NCBI RefSeq assembly: GCF_030019515.1
Contig: NZ_JASEEQ010000005.1
Span: 211,810-275,809, forward strand
Direction of reading: 5' to 3'
DNA from: Nocardioides sp.
GTDB taxonomy: Bacteria > Actinomycetota > Actinomycetes > Propionibacteriales > Nocardioidaceae
Length of the DNA stretch: 64,000 nt
The position numbers were made by a program, and so were the translations under genes. The notes beneath the pieces were generated by a model. It was given only the letters and a program-made list of their open reading frames with translations, was not told where the DNA came from and searched no databases. Positions 57,764-64,000 of this stretch are shown piece after piece (position 1 is the first letter of the stretch; each line of letters opens with the position of its first letter).

Positions 57764-58873
57764 TCAGCCGAGGAACTCCGCGATCCGCTCGTGGTACCCC
57801 TGCGGTTGCAGGAGGAACGAGTCGTGGCCGTGCGGCGAGGCCAGCTCCGCCCAGTCCACCGCCACCCCGAGCTCCTCGAGCTGAGCGGCCATCCGCGCGG
57901 ACTGGGTCGAGTCGAAGCGCCAGTCGGAGTCGAACGAGGTCAGCTGGAACCGGGTCGCGGTGCTCCGCAGCGCCTCGGCCGTCCCCGGGTCGGCGAACGG
58001 GTCGAAGTAGTCGAGCAGCCGAGTCAGGTAGAGGTAGGACAGGGCGTCGAACCGGTCCAGGAACACCTGTCCCTGGTGCTGCAGGTAGTGCTCCACCTCG
58101 TAGTCGGGGGCCAGCGTCCAGGCGTCGCCGCGAGACCTCCGGCGGTGGCCGAACTTCGTCTCCAGCGACTGGGCCGAGACGTAGGTGACGTGCGCCATCA
58201 TCCGGGCGACCTTCTGGCCGCGCCAGGGGAAGACGCCCTGCTCGACGTACCGCCCGTTGCAGAAGTCGGGGTCGGACATGATCGCCTCGCGGCCGATCGC
58301 GGAGAACGCGATGTTCTCCGCGGACAGTCGCGAGGACGCGGCCACCAGCACCGCCCGGTCGAGCGCGCCGGGGCCGTCGATCACCCACTGCAGGACCTGC
58401 ATGCCGCCGAGCGACCCGCCGACCGCCGCGTGGAGGCGCTCGATCCCGAGGTGCGCGACCAGCCGCCGGTGCACCGCGACGAGGTCGCTCATGTGCAGCA
58501 TCGGGAAGCCCAGGCAGTACGGCGCGCCGGTGGCCGGATCGGTCGACAGCGGCCCGGTGGTGCCCGAGCACCCGCCCAGCAGGTTGGCCGAGATGACGAA
58601 GAACTGGTCGGTGTCGACCGGCTTGCCGGGGCCGATCAGGTTGTCCCACCAGCCGCGCTTCTTCGAGCCGACGTGCAGCCCGGCGGCGTGGGCGTCGCCG
58701 GTGAGGGCGTGGCAGATGAAGACGGCGTTGTCGCGAGCCGGCGACAGCTCGCCGTAGGTCTCGTAGGCGACCTCGACGTGGTCGAGGCGGCCGCCGCCGC
58801 GCAGGCGCAGCGGGTCGTCCGGACTGGCGAGGACGACCCGCTGCGTCTCGACGTGGCCGAGCGAGCCGGTCAT
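57764..58873 (-). CDS. metX: Homoserine O-acetyltransferase
   Basis: MetX acetylates homoserine from acetyl-CoA for methionine synthesis. The 369-residue alpha/beta hydrolase has the nucleophile elbow AVGGSLGGMQ (Ser), NLLGGCSGTTGP upstream, a late Asp in the SFDSDWRFD region and the catalytic His in SPHGHDSFLL. It starts 4 nt after the metY stop on the same strand, so metY-metX is one operon with metY first. It converges with guaA. Confidence 0.95.
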   Translation of the reverse strand: MTGSLGHVETQRVVLASPDDPLRLRGGGRLDHVEVAYETYGELSPARDNAVFICHALTGDAHAAGLHVGSKKRGWWDNLIGPGKPVDTDQFFVISANLLGGCSGTTGPLSTDPATGAPYCLGFPMLHMSDLVAVHRRLVAHLGIERLHAAVGGSLGGMQVLQWVIDGPGALDRAVLVAASSRLSAENIAFSAIGREAIMSDPDFCNGRYVEQGVFPWRGQKVARMMAHVTYVSAQSLETKFGHRRRSRGDAWTLAPDYEVEHYLQHQGQVFLDRFDALSYLYLTRLLDYFDPFADPGTAEALRSTATRFQLTSFDSDWRFDSTQSARMAAQLEELGVAVDWAELASPHGHDSFLLQPQGYHERIAEFLG

Positions 58874-58877
58874 GGGA

Positions 58878-60164
58878 TCACTTGCTGGCCGCGAGCGCCT
58901 GGTCCAGGTCGGCGATGATGTCCTCGACGTTCTCGATGCCGATCGAGAGCCGCACCATGTCCTCGGGCACGCCGGCCGCCTCGAGCTCGTCGGGGGTCAG
59001 CTGGCTGTGCGTGGTGGTGGCGTTGTGGATCGCGAGCGACTTCGCGTCGCCGATGTTGGCCAGGTGGCTGAAGAGTCCCAGCGCCTCGATGAACCGCTTG
59101 CCGCCCTCGCGTCCGGACTTCAGGCCGAAGCTCAGCAGGCCGCCGTACCCCTTGCCGGTGCCGATCCGGTCGAAGACCGCCTTGTGCGGGCTGTCCGCCA
59201 GGCCGGGGTAGCTCACCCAGGACACCCCCTTGTGCGCCTGCAGGAACTCCGCGACCTTCAGCGCGTTCTCGCTGTGCCGCTCCATGCGCAGGTGCAGCGT
59301 CTCGAGGCCCTGGAGGAACAGCCAGGAGTTCATCGGGGTGGTGGCCCCGCCGGTGTTGCGCAGCAGCACGGTACGGGCCCGGATGATGTACGCCGCCGGG
59401 CCGGCCGCCTCCGTCCAGACCGCGCCGTGGTAGGCCGGGTCCGGCTTGGTCAGCCCCGGGAACCGGTCGGCGTGGGCCGCCCAGTCGAACTTCCCGGAGT
59501 CGACGATGATGCCGCCGATCGAGGTGCCGTGGCCGCCGATGTACTTCGTCGCCGCGTGCACGACGACGTCCGCGCCCTGGTCGAAGGCCTTCACGAGGTA
59601 CGGCGTCGGCGCGGTGTTGTCCATGATCAGCGGGAGACCCAGCGCATGGGCGGCCTCGGCCCACGCCGGGATGTCCACGACGTTGATCTTGGGGTTGCCG
59701 ACGGTCTCGCCGAACACGAGGCGGGTCTTGTCGTCGACGACCGACGCGAGGTCCTCCGGCCGCTCGGGGTCGACGAACCGCACCTCGATGCCGAACTGGG
59801 GCAGCGTGTGGGCGAACAGCGCGTAGGTGCCGCCGTACAGCGTCGACATCGCCACGATGTTGTCGCCGGCGTAGGTCAGGTTGAGCACGGCGTACGTCGT
59901 CGCGGTCGAGCCGCTGGCCACGGCCAGCGCCCCGACGCCGCCCTCGAGCTGGGTCATCCGCTGCTCGAAGACGTCCTGGGTCGGGTTCATGATCCGGGTG
60001 TAGATGTTGCCGGGCTCGGCGAGGCTGAACAGGTTCGCCGCGTGCTCGGTGTCGTTGAAGACGTAGGACGTGGTCTGGTAGATCGGGACCGCCCGGCTGT
60101 TGGTGGCCGGGTCGTGCTCCTCCTGGCCCGCGTGGACGGCGAGGGTCTCCGGTCGGTAGGTCAT
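58878..60164 (-). CDS. metY: O-acetylhomoserine sulfhydrylase (PLP-dependent)
   Basis: MetY makes homocysteine from O-acetylhomoserine and sulfide. The 428 residues carry the Cys/Met PLP signature: NIYTRIMNPTQDVFEQRMTQLEGG, ASGSTATTYAVLNL, and the PLP lysine in VVVHAATKYIGGHGTSIGG. The ATG at 60164 has AGGAG 6 nt upstream; longer frames are non-coding. I looked for a SAM riboswitch in the 234-bp upstream region and see none of the known consensus text. Confidence 0.95.
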   Translation of the reverse strand: MTYRPETLAVHAGQEEHDPATNSRAVPIYQTTSYVFNDTEHAANLFSLAEPGNIYTRIMNPTQDVFEQRMTQLEGGVGALAVASGSTATTYAVLNLTYAGDNIVAMSTLYGGTYALFAHTLPQFGIEVRFVDPERPEDLASVVDDKTRLVFGETVGNPKINVVDIPAWAEAAHALGLPLIMDNTAPTPYLVKAFDQGADVVVHAATKYIGGHGTSIGGIIVDSGKFDWAAHADRFPGLTKPDPAYHGAVWTEAAGPAAYIIRARTVLLRNTGGATTPMNSWLFLQGLETLHLRMERHSENALKVAEFLQAHKGVSWVSYPGLADSPHKAVFDRIGTGKGYGGLLSFGLKSGREGGKRFIEALGLFSHLANIGDAKSLAIHNATTTHSQLTPDELEAAGVPEDMVRLSIGIENVEDIIADLDQALAASK

Positions 60165-60322
60165 CTCTGCTCCTGGGGGATCGCGGCCGACGTGCGCGGT
60201 AGCGAGCGTAGGCAGCGGTGGGCCGGCCCGCCGGTCGCGTCCACCTGTCGGGCAGATCGGGCGTGACGGACGTCTCACCGAATCGGCGGGCCGTCCTCCT
60301 GACAGCGACCGCTCGGAGTGAG

Positions 60323-60384
60323 TAGAGTTTTCAACGAACCGCTGGGGACCCGAGACCCCGGCGGTTCTTCCATTTCCGGAAGTG
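60323..60384 (+). promoter_or_regulatory. -10 box and structured 5' leader of the SRPBCC gene
   Basis: TAGAGT (60323-60328) would start transcription near 60335-60336. There GAACCGCTGGGG (60336-60347) pairs with CCCCGGCGGTTC (60356-60367), one G-T pair, and is followed by the smaller hairpin CCATTTCC-GGAAGTGG (60369-60384). The gene ATG is at 60399. The layout suggests a structured leader or attenuator. Confidence 0.5.
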
Positions 60385-60398
60385 GGTACAGCGCCGCC

Positions 60399-60854
60399 AT
60401 GGCGACCAACACCCGCAGGTTCAAGGCCACCCCCGAGCAGGTCTGGGACGTGCTGGCCGACGGCTGGCTCTACCCGCTGTGGGTCGTGGGCGCCTCCCGG
60501 ATGCGCGAGGTCGACGACTCGTGGCCGGCGGTCGGCTCCCAGCTCCACCACTCGGTCGGCACCTGGCCGGCGCTGCTCGACGACACCACCGAGGTGGTCG
60601 AGTCCACCCCGGGCTCGACGCTGGTGCTGCACGCCCGGGCGTGGCCGACCGGCGCCGCGAAGGTGACGATCCGGCTGGATGCGGTCGGGGTCGAGACCGA
60701 CGTCAGCATCGAGGAGGACGCGATCAGCGGTCCCGCACTGCTCGTGCCGAAGCCGGTCCGCGACCTCCAGCTGACCTGGCGCAACTCCGAGAGCCTGCGG
60801 CGGCTCGCCTACGTCGCCGAGCGCCGCAGTGCCGGGAGGACCTCGGCCTCGTAG
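60399..60854 (+). CDS. SRPBCC (START-like) family protein
   Basis: A 151-residue single-domain protein of the helix-grip fold: RRFKATPEQVWDVLADGWLYPLWVVGASRMREVD at the start, a middle of beta strands and a long C-terminal helix (PKPVRDLQLTWRNSESLRRLAYVAE). Such proteins bind hydrophobic ligands; none can be named. ATG 60399 is chosen because upstream residues from 60318 would translate the hairpin leader. It is convergent with the small basic gene that follows. Confidence 0.88.
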   Translation: MATNTRRFKATPEQVWDVLADGWLYPLWVVGASRMREVDDSWPAVGSQLHHSVGTWPALLDDTTEVVESTPGSTLVLHARAWPTGAAKVTIRLDAVGVETDVSIEEDAISGPALLVPKPVRDLQLTWRNSESLRRLAYVAERRSAGRTSAS

Positions 60855-60869
60855 GCCCGAGCCGGTTCG

Positions 60870-61094
60870 TCAGTGCTTCTTCGCCGTCGCCTTGCCGCCC
60901 TTGCGCCCGGCCTCCTTCTTCTGGGCGGTGGTGCCGCCCTGCTTGCTGTCGCCGCCCTTCCCGGACTGCTCGCCGCCGTGCTTGGAGGAGTCCTTCGCGT
61001 TGGCGATCTTGGCCGCCCGCTCCTTCGACATGCCCTTGTCCTTGAGGGCCTCGTACTGCTTCTCGTTCTTCACGTTCGCCGACTTGCTGGGCAC
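60870..61094 (-). CDS. Small basic KGG-motif protein (DUF7218-like)
   Basis: A 74-residue, highly charged protein: VKNEKQYEALKDKGMSKERAAKIANAKDSS at the front and a Gly/Lys-rich tail ending KKEAGRKGGKATAKKH. It matches a widespread small actinobacterial protein, sometimes labelled a plasmid stabilisation protein; I think DUF7218 but cannot confirm. It is likely a cytoplasmic nucleic-acid- or stress-related protein by composition. The GTG start at 61094 follows GGAGGAG. Confidence 0.85.
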   Translation of the reverse strand: MPSKSANVKNEKQYEALKDKGMSKERAAKIANAKDSSKHGGEQSGKGGDSKQGGTTAQKKEAGRKGGKATAKKH

Positions 61095-61176
61095 GGACTC
61101 CTCCTTCGGTCGGGTTGTACCGGACCCCGACGAGGTACCCGACGCCGGCGGGCCCCATGCGAGCCCAGCGGCCGAC

Positions 61177-62043
61177 TCAGCCGTTGACCGGCGCGAGCAC
61201 CTCCCGCGCGAAGCGCTCCAGCGCGTCGACCTTCTGCTCCAGCGTCGCGTCCAGCCCGTGGTAGTAGGCCCACGGCATCGTCCAGCAGTCGGTGATCCCG
61301 CCGGCCTCGGCGCGCGCGAAGTCCTCGGGCAGGAGCGCGTCGCTGAGCGCGGCCACCACGGTGAAGTCGCCGTCGGCGCCGGCCTCGCGGCGCACCTCCG
61401 CGAGCCGCCCGGCCAGCGCGATCGCCTCGTCGACGGGGTAGATGTCGCCGACCCAGCCGTCGTGGCGGGCCGCGCGCCGGAACGCGACCTCGGACAGGCC
61501 GCCGACCAGCACCGGGATCGGCTCGGTGGGCGTCGGCTCCATCATCAGCCGGGGCGCCGAGTAGAACTCGCCGTCGAACTCGGTCCAGCCCGGCGTCCAG
61601 AGCGCGGCCATCAGCGCGAGCGCCTCGTCGGTACGGCGACCCCGGGTGCCGAAGTCCTGGCCGAGCAGCTCGAACTCCTCCCGGCACCAGCCGATCCCGA
61701 CGCCGAGGCTGACCCGGTTGCCGGAGAGCACGGCGGCCGTCCCCACGCTCTTCGCCACCTGGAACGGGCTCCGGATCGCCGGCACGTAGACCGAGGTGAA
61801 GAACCGCAGCCGGGTCGTGACCGCGGCCAGCGACCCGATCAGCACCCACGGGTCGGGCCAGGCCGCCGAGGAGTCCCAGCGGCGGGCGCCGTCGGCGGTG
61901 TACGGGTACGGCGTGGCCAGCTCCTCGAGGTCGACCACGTGGTCGGGCACCGCCATCGAGTGGTAGCCGAGCTCGTCCGCCGCGCGGGCGAGGGGGAGCA
62001 GGTGGTCGACCGGCTGGAACGCCGTACTGATCGAGAAGCGCAC
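61177..62043 (-). CDS. LLM-class F420-dependent oxidoreductase
   Basis: A 288-residue luciferase-like monooxygenase barrel: MRFSISTAFQPVDHLLPLARAADELGYHSMAVPDHV, VLIGSLAAVTTRLRFFTSVYV, LSLGVGIGWCREEFELLG. Actinobacterial members mostly use F420. The start is a GTG at 62043, with TAGGCT on the minus strand (62050-62055) ending 6 nt upstream. A KstR-like palindrome lies 22 bp upstream, hinting at lipid- or sterol-related control. The substrate is unknown. Confidence 0.92.
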   Translation of the reverse strand: MRFSISTAFQPVDHLLPLARAADELGYHSMAVPDHVVDLEELATPYPYTADGARRWDSSAAWPDPWVLIGSLAAVTTRLRFFTSVYVPAIRSPFQVAKSVGTAAVLSGNRVSLGVGIGWCREEFELLGQDFGTRGRRTDEALALMAALWTPGWTEFDGEFYSAPRLMMEPTPTEPIPVLVGGLSEVAFRRAARHDGWVGDIYPVDEAIALAGRLAEVRREAGADGDFTVVAALSDALLPEDFARAEAGGITDCWTMPWAYYHGLDATLEQKVDALERFAREVLAPVNG

Positions 62044-62064
62044 GCGCTCAGCCTAGCCACGAAC

Positions 62065-62078
62065 TAGAACGCGTTCTG
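62065..62078. promoter_or_regulatory. KstR-like operator TAGAACGCGTTCTG
   Basis: It contains the perfect palindrome AGAACGCGTTCT and fits TnnAACnnGTTnn, with G instead of the final A. It is placed at the -35 position of the LLM gene promoter on the minus strand, between that gene and the flavodoxin-like gene. Confidence 0.5.
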
Positions 62079-62080
62079 GT

Positions 62081-62698
62081 CTACTGCGGACCGGGGTACG
62101 GCGCGTCCTTGAGCAGCCGGGCCAGGTGGGCGGCGTGCCGCGCGGCCGCCTCGGTGGTCGAGGCCGTCTTCTCCGGGGTCGGGTCGAGCTCGTTGTAGTC
62201 GGTGCTCTGCATCGCCTCGCCGACCCAGTAGGTCCCGGCGCTCGCCGCGACGGTGAAGCCGGTGTCGTTGAGCGCCTGGAGCACCTCGGCCACGACGTGG
62301 TGGGCACCGTCCTCGTTGCCGACGACGGCGACGACCCCGACCTTGCCCTCGGTGAGCATCCGGCCCTCGTCGTCGGTCTCGCTGAGCTCGGCGTCGAGCC
62401 GCTCCAGGGTCATCTTGCAGACCGAGGACGGCTGCCCCATCCAGATCGGGGTGGCGATCACCAGGATGTCGCTGACCAGCATCTTGGCCCGGATCTCCGG
62501 CCAGGCGTCGCCGTCCCCCTCGTCGGCGCTGACGCCGAACCGGACGTCGTGGTCGACCACCCGGACCACCTCGCCGGTCACGCCGTGCTGCTCCATCTCG
62601 CGCAGCACCCGCTCGCCGAGGAGCTGGGAGCTGGACTCGGCGGGGGACGGCTTGAGCGTGCAGACGAGCACGAGGGCGCGCAGGGCGATGTCGGTCAT
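62081..62698 (-). CDS. Flavodoxin-fold NAD(P)H-dependent oxidoreductase
   Basis: A 205-residue protein with the FMN-reductase/flavodoxin fold: LVCTLKPSPAESSSQLLGERVLREM at the phosphate-binding end, then SDILVIATPIWMGQPSSVCKMTLERLD, which is the typical FMN/isoalloxazine loop, and VGVVAVVGNEDGAHHVVAEV. It is likely a quinone or flavin reductase. Its stop is 38 bp from the LLM gene start and overlaps the region of the KstR-like site, so the LLM promoter lies at its 3' end. Confidence 0.9.
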   Translation of the reverse strand: MTDIALRALVLVCTLKPSPAESSSQLLGERVLREMEQHGVTGEVVRVVDHDVRFGVSADEGDGDAWPEIRAKMLVSDILVIATPIWMGQPSSVCKMTLERLDAELSETDDEGRMLTEGKVGVVAVVGNEDGAHHVVAEVLQALNDTGFTVAASAGTYWVGEAMQSTDYNELDPTPEKTASTTEAAARHAAHLARLLKDAPYPGPQ

Positions 62699-62763
62699 GC
62701 CGCTCCGGTTCCCGGGCTACCGGCCGGTCATGCCCGAGCAGCGGCCGTGCTGCGCGCAGACGA

Positions 62764-62803
62764 CCGCAGGTCGGCGTACGAGGATCTCGTCGCCGACCTG
62801 CGG
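62764..62803 (-). terminator. Strong hairpin downstream of the small GPGG gene
   Basis: CCGCAGGTCGGCG (62764-62776) pairs perfectly with CGCCGACCTGCGG (62791-62803), and inside it ACGAG-GAT-CTCGT pairs further, giving an 18-bp stem with one bulged T. It lies 22 bp after the minus-strand stop of the 47-residue gene. Confidence 0.7.
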
Positions 62804-62825
62804 GTCGCTGCTGAGCGGTTCCGCT

Positions 62826-62969
62826 CTATGTGAAGAGGCTCACCCCACCGGGGCCGACGAGCAGGCCCACGATGATCAGCACGATGCCCCAGAGCAGCTG
62901 GCCCTTGAAGAGCTGGAAAATGCCGGCGATCACAAGGATGACGGCCAGGATCCACAGCAGGAATGCCAT
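62826..62969 (-). CDS. GPGG-motif small membrane protein (47 aa)
   Basis: A short gene coding for a 47-residue protein, MAFLLWILAVILVIAGIF and so on, with two hydrophobic segments separated by QLFKGQLLW and a VGPGGVSLF end. The GPGG sequence marks a known class of small actinobacterial membrane proteins. GGAGG lies 7 nt before the ATG, and a strong hairpin follows the stop, so it is a complete single-gene unit. Function is unknown. Confidence 0.85.
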   Translation of the reverse strand: MAFLLWILAVILVIAGIFQLFKGQLLWGIVLIIVGLLVGPGGVSLFT

Positions 62970-63020
62970 GAGTGTTCCTCCCTCTTGGTGAGACCCACTC
63001 GTACCCCGCTGCGCCGGCTC

Positions 63021-63461
63021 TCACTCCTCGGGGACGTCCTCGACGATGTGGACGGCGGCCTCCTCGGCCGACGCGGCCGCGCCGTCGATGCCGACGTCCT
63101 GGCCGACCAGGTCCTTCTCGGTGTCCTCGCCGAGCCCCTGGTCGGGGTCGACGAGCCGCCCGGCGCGGTCCCGCCCGACCTCGCCGTCGTCGAGGAGCTC
63201 GTCGTCACCGGCGTCGGCGTACGGGTCCTCGTCGGGGACCTCCTGGCGGACCCGCTGGTCGATGGTCTCCCGGTGCTCCTCCTCCCAGGGCGTGTTGCCG
63301 TAGCGCTGGCCGGCGGAGTACTGCTCGGGCGGGGAGTAGCCCCGGTCGAGCTCGTCCTCGACGTCGCCGTCGCCCAGGTCGTCGATGTTCCCGGGCTGGT
63401 CCTCGTCGTCGACGCTGTAGTCGCCGTAGATCTCGGACTCGCCCTCGCTGTGACTGCTCAT
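63021..63461 (-). CDS. DUF5709 family acidic protein
   Basis: A 146-residue, strongly acidic protein: ESEIYGDYSVDDEDQPGNIDDLGDGDVEDELDRGYSPPEQYS, then TPWEEEHRETIDQRVRQEVPDEDPYAD. It matches DUF5709, a soluble, probably flexible actinobacterial protein. The tail ends SAEEAAVHIVEDVPEE. GGAGG precedes the ATG at 63461. Function is unknown; stress expression is typical of the family but not visible here. Confidence 0.88.
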   Translation of the reverse strand: MSSHSEGESEIYGDYSVDDEDQPGNIDDLGDGDVEDELDRGYSPPEQYSAGQRYGNTPWEEEHRETIDQRVRQEVPDEDPYADAGDDELLDDGEVGRDRAGRLVDPDQGLGEDTEKDLVGQDVGIDGAAASAEEAAVHIVEDVPEE

Positions 63462-63553
63462 GGGTCCTCCTTGGTCGACCTTCACGCTAACCCACGCCGA
63501 AACAGGGCCCGATTGCCCTTGCGCCCGGTCTAGCGCCCCGGAACCGTGAGGCC

Positions 63554-64000
63554 ATGGACGCAACGCTCGGCACCCTCGACCGCTGGTGGCGCGCCGCCAA
63601 CTACCTGTCGGTCGGGCAGATCTACCTGATGGGCAACCCACTGCTGCGCGAGCCGCTGCTCGCCGAGCACGTCAAGCCGCGGCTGCTCGGGCACTGGGGC
63701 ACGACCCCGGGCCTGAACTTCGTCTACGCGCACCTCAACCGCGCGATCATGGCGCGCGAGCAGCAGATGATCTTCGTCACCGGCCCCGGCCACGGCGGTC
63801 CGGGCCTGGTCGCGTCGTCCTACCTCGAGGGGACCTACTCCGAGGTCTACCCGGACATCACCCAGGACGCGGCCGGGATGCAGCGGCTGTTCAAGCAGTT
63901 CTCCTTCCCGGGCGGCATCCCCAGCCACGTGGCCCCGGAGACGCCGGGCTCGATCCACGAGGGCGGCGAGCTCGGCTACGCGCTCTCGCACGCGTACGGC
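63554..64000 (+). CDS. xfp: Phosphoketolase, N-terminal part (runs off the window)
   Basis: The frame is open to the window end (149 residues seen). It contains [32 protein letters not shown], the ThDP-site block [20 protein letters not shown] and [32 protein letters not shown], all diagnostic of xylulose-5-phosphate/fructose-6-phosphate phosphoketolase. It splits sugar phosphates to acetyl phosphate with phosphate and ThDP. The ATG at 63554 is in the usual place for the family. Confidence 0.94.
   Translation, partial: MDATLGTLDRWWRAANYLSVGQIYLMGNPLLREPLLAEHVKPRLLGHWGTTPGLNFVYAHLNRAIMAREQQMIFVTGPGHGGPGLVASSYLEGTYSEVYPDITQDAAGMQRLFKQFSFPGGIPSHVAPETPGSIHEGGELGYALSHAYG

Noticed and set aside
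60165..60340. SAM riboswitch before metY
   Set aside because: None of the conserved SAM-I, SAM-II or SAM-IV core text is present on the minus strand.

Overview
The window is high-GC Actinomycetota DNA, most likely Propionibacteriales (Nocardioidaceae, Nocardioides-like). The taxonomic call is an inference from gene content: a mycothiol-dependent formaldehyde dehydrogenase, the actinobacterial heme branch (HemY with HemQ), DUF3000, DUF4349, DUF5709, DUF6448 and GPGG-type proteins, many GTG starts, 4-nt GTGA/ATGA overlaps, and many starts placed 6-7 nt after a NANNNT box (leaderless style). I see no tRNA, rRNA, CRISPR array, prophage or insertion sequence.

Layout. 1-9.2 kb: a TetR tail, a 32-bp-period repeat array, the helicase HrpA, a candidate small RNA, an unpaired PemK-like protein, secreted lipoproteins, an unpaired solute-binding protein and a DUF6448 protein. 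9.2-16.4 kb: RNase D and DUF3000 on the minus strand, then the heme genes hemE, hemY and hemQ with a DUF4349 lipoprotein in between. 16.4-21.7 kb: MsrB, an iron-sulfur reductase with a fatty-acid desaturase and a small cysteine protein, a LigD-type polymerase and an orphan LuxR regulator. 21.9-25.9 kb: the t6A genes tsaB-rimI and tsaD, split by an antisense tandem-HAD phosphatase. 25.9-34.6 kb: an MMPL transporter, a SigE-family sigma factor with a membrane partner, a nitronate monooxygenase, a truncated kinase-like protein, MscR with its MBL partner, and a membrane protein. 34.7-38.3 kb: a second copy of the 32-bp repeat array, a THUMP-like methyltransferase, two CIRCE operators and groES-groEL. 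38.3-47.3 kb: a GT-C glycosyltransferase, guaB, a large secreted protein, guaB3, a nitrilase and glpD. 47.3-54.6 kb: a catabolic cluster behind a KstR-type operator (phosphotransferase, conserved protein, two aldehyde dehydrogenases, ChoD-like GMC oxidoreductase). 54.6-64 kb: a PDDEXK-like gene flanked by two 58-bp palindromic repeats, guaA, metY-metX, several small genes and the start of a phosphoketolase.

The core order tsaB-rimI-tsaD, groES-groEL, guaB, guaB3, choD-like, guaA matches, from general knowledge, the Mycobacterium tuberculosis order Rv3421c to Rv3396c. The interruptions (HAD phosphatase; the MMPL-to-methyltransferase block; the secreted protein between guaB and guaB3; the repeat-flanked nuclease-like gene) look like lineage-specific insertions into that backbone.

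The most unusual signals are non-coding. They are two mirrored arrays of a 20-bp core at an exact 32-bp period (599-814 and 34736-34854), a probable free-standing structured RNA with its own -10 box (5226-5324), two 58-bp palindromic repeats bracketing a nuclease-like gene (54880-56118), a 34-bp perfect palindrome (19754-19787), and a long hairpin between groES and groEL (36536-36589).
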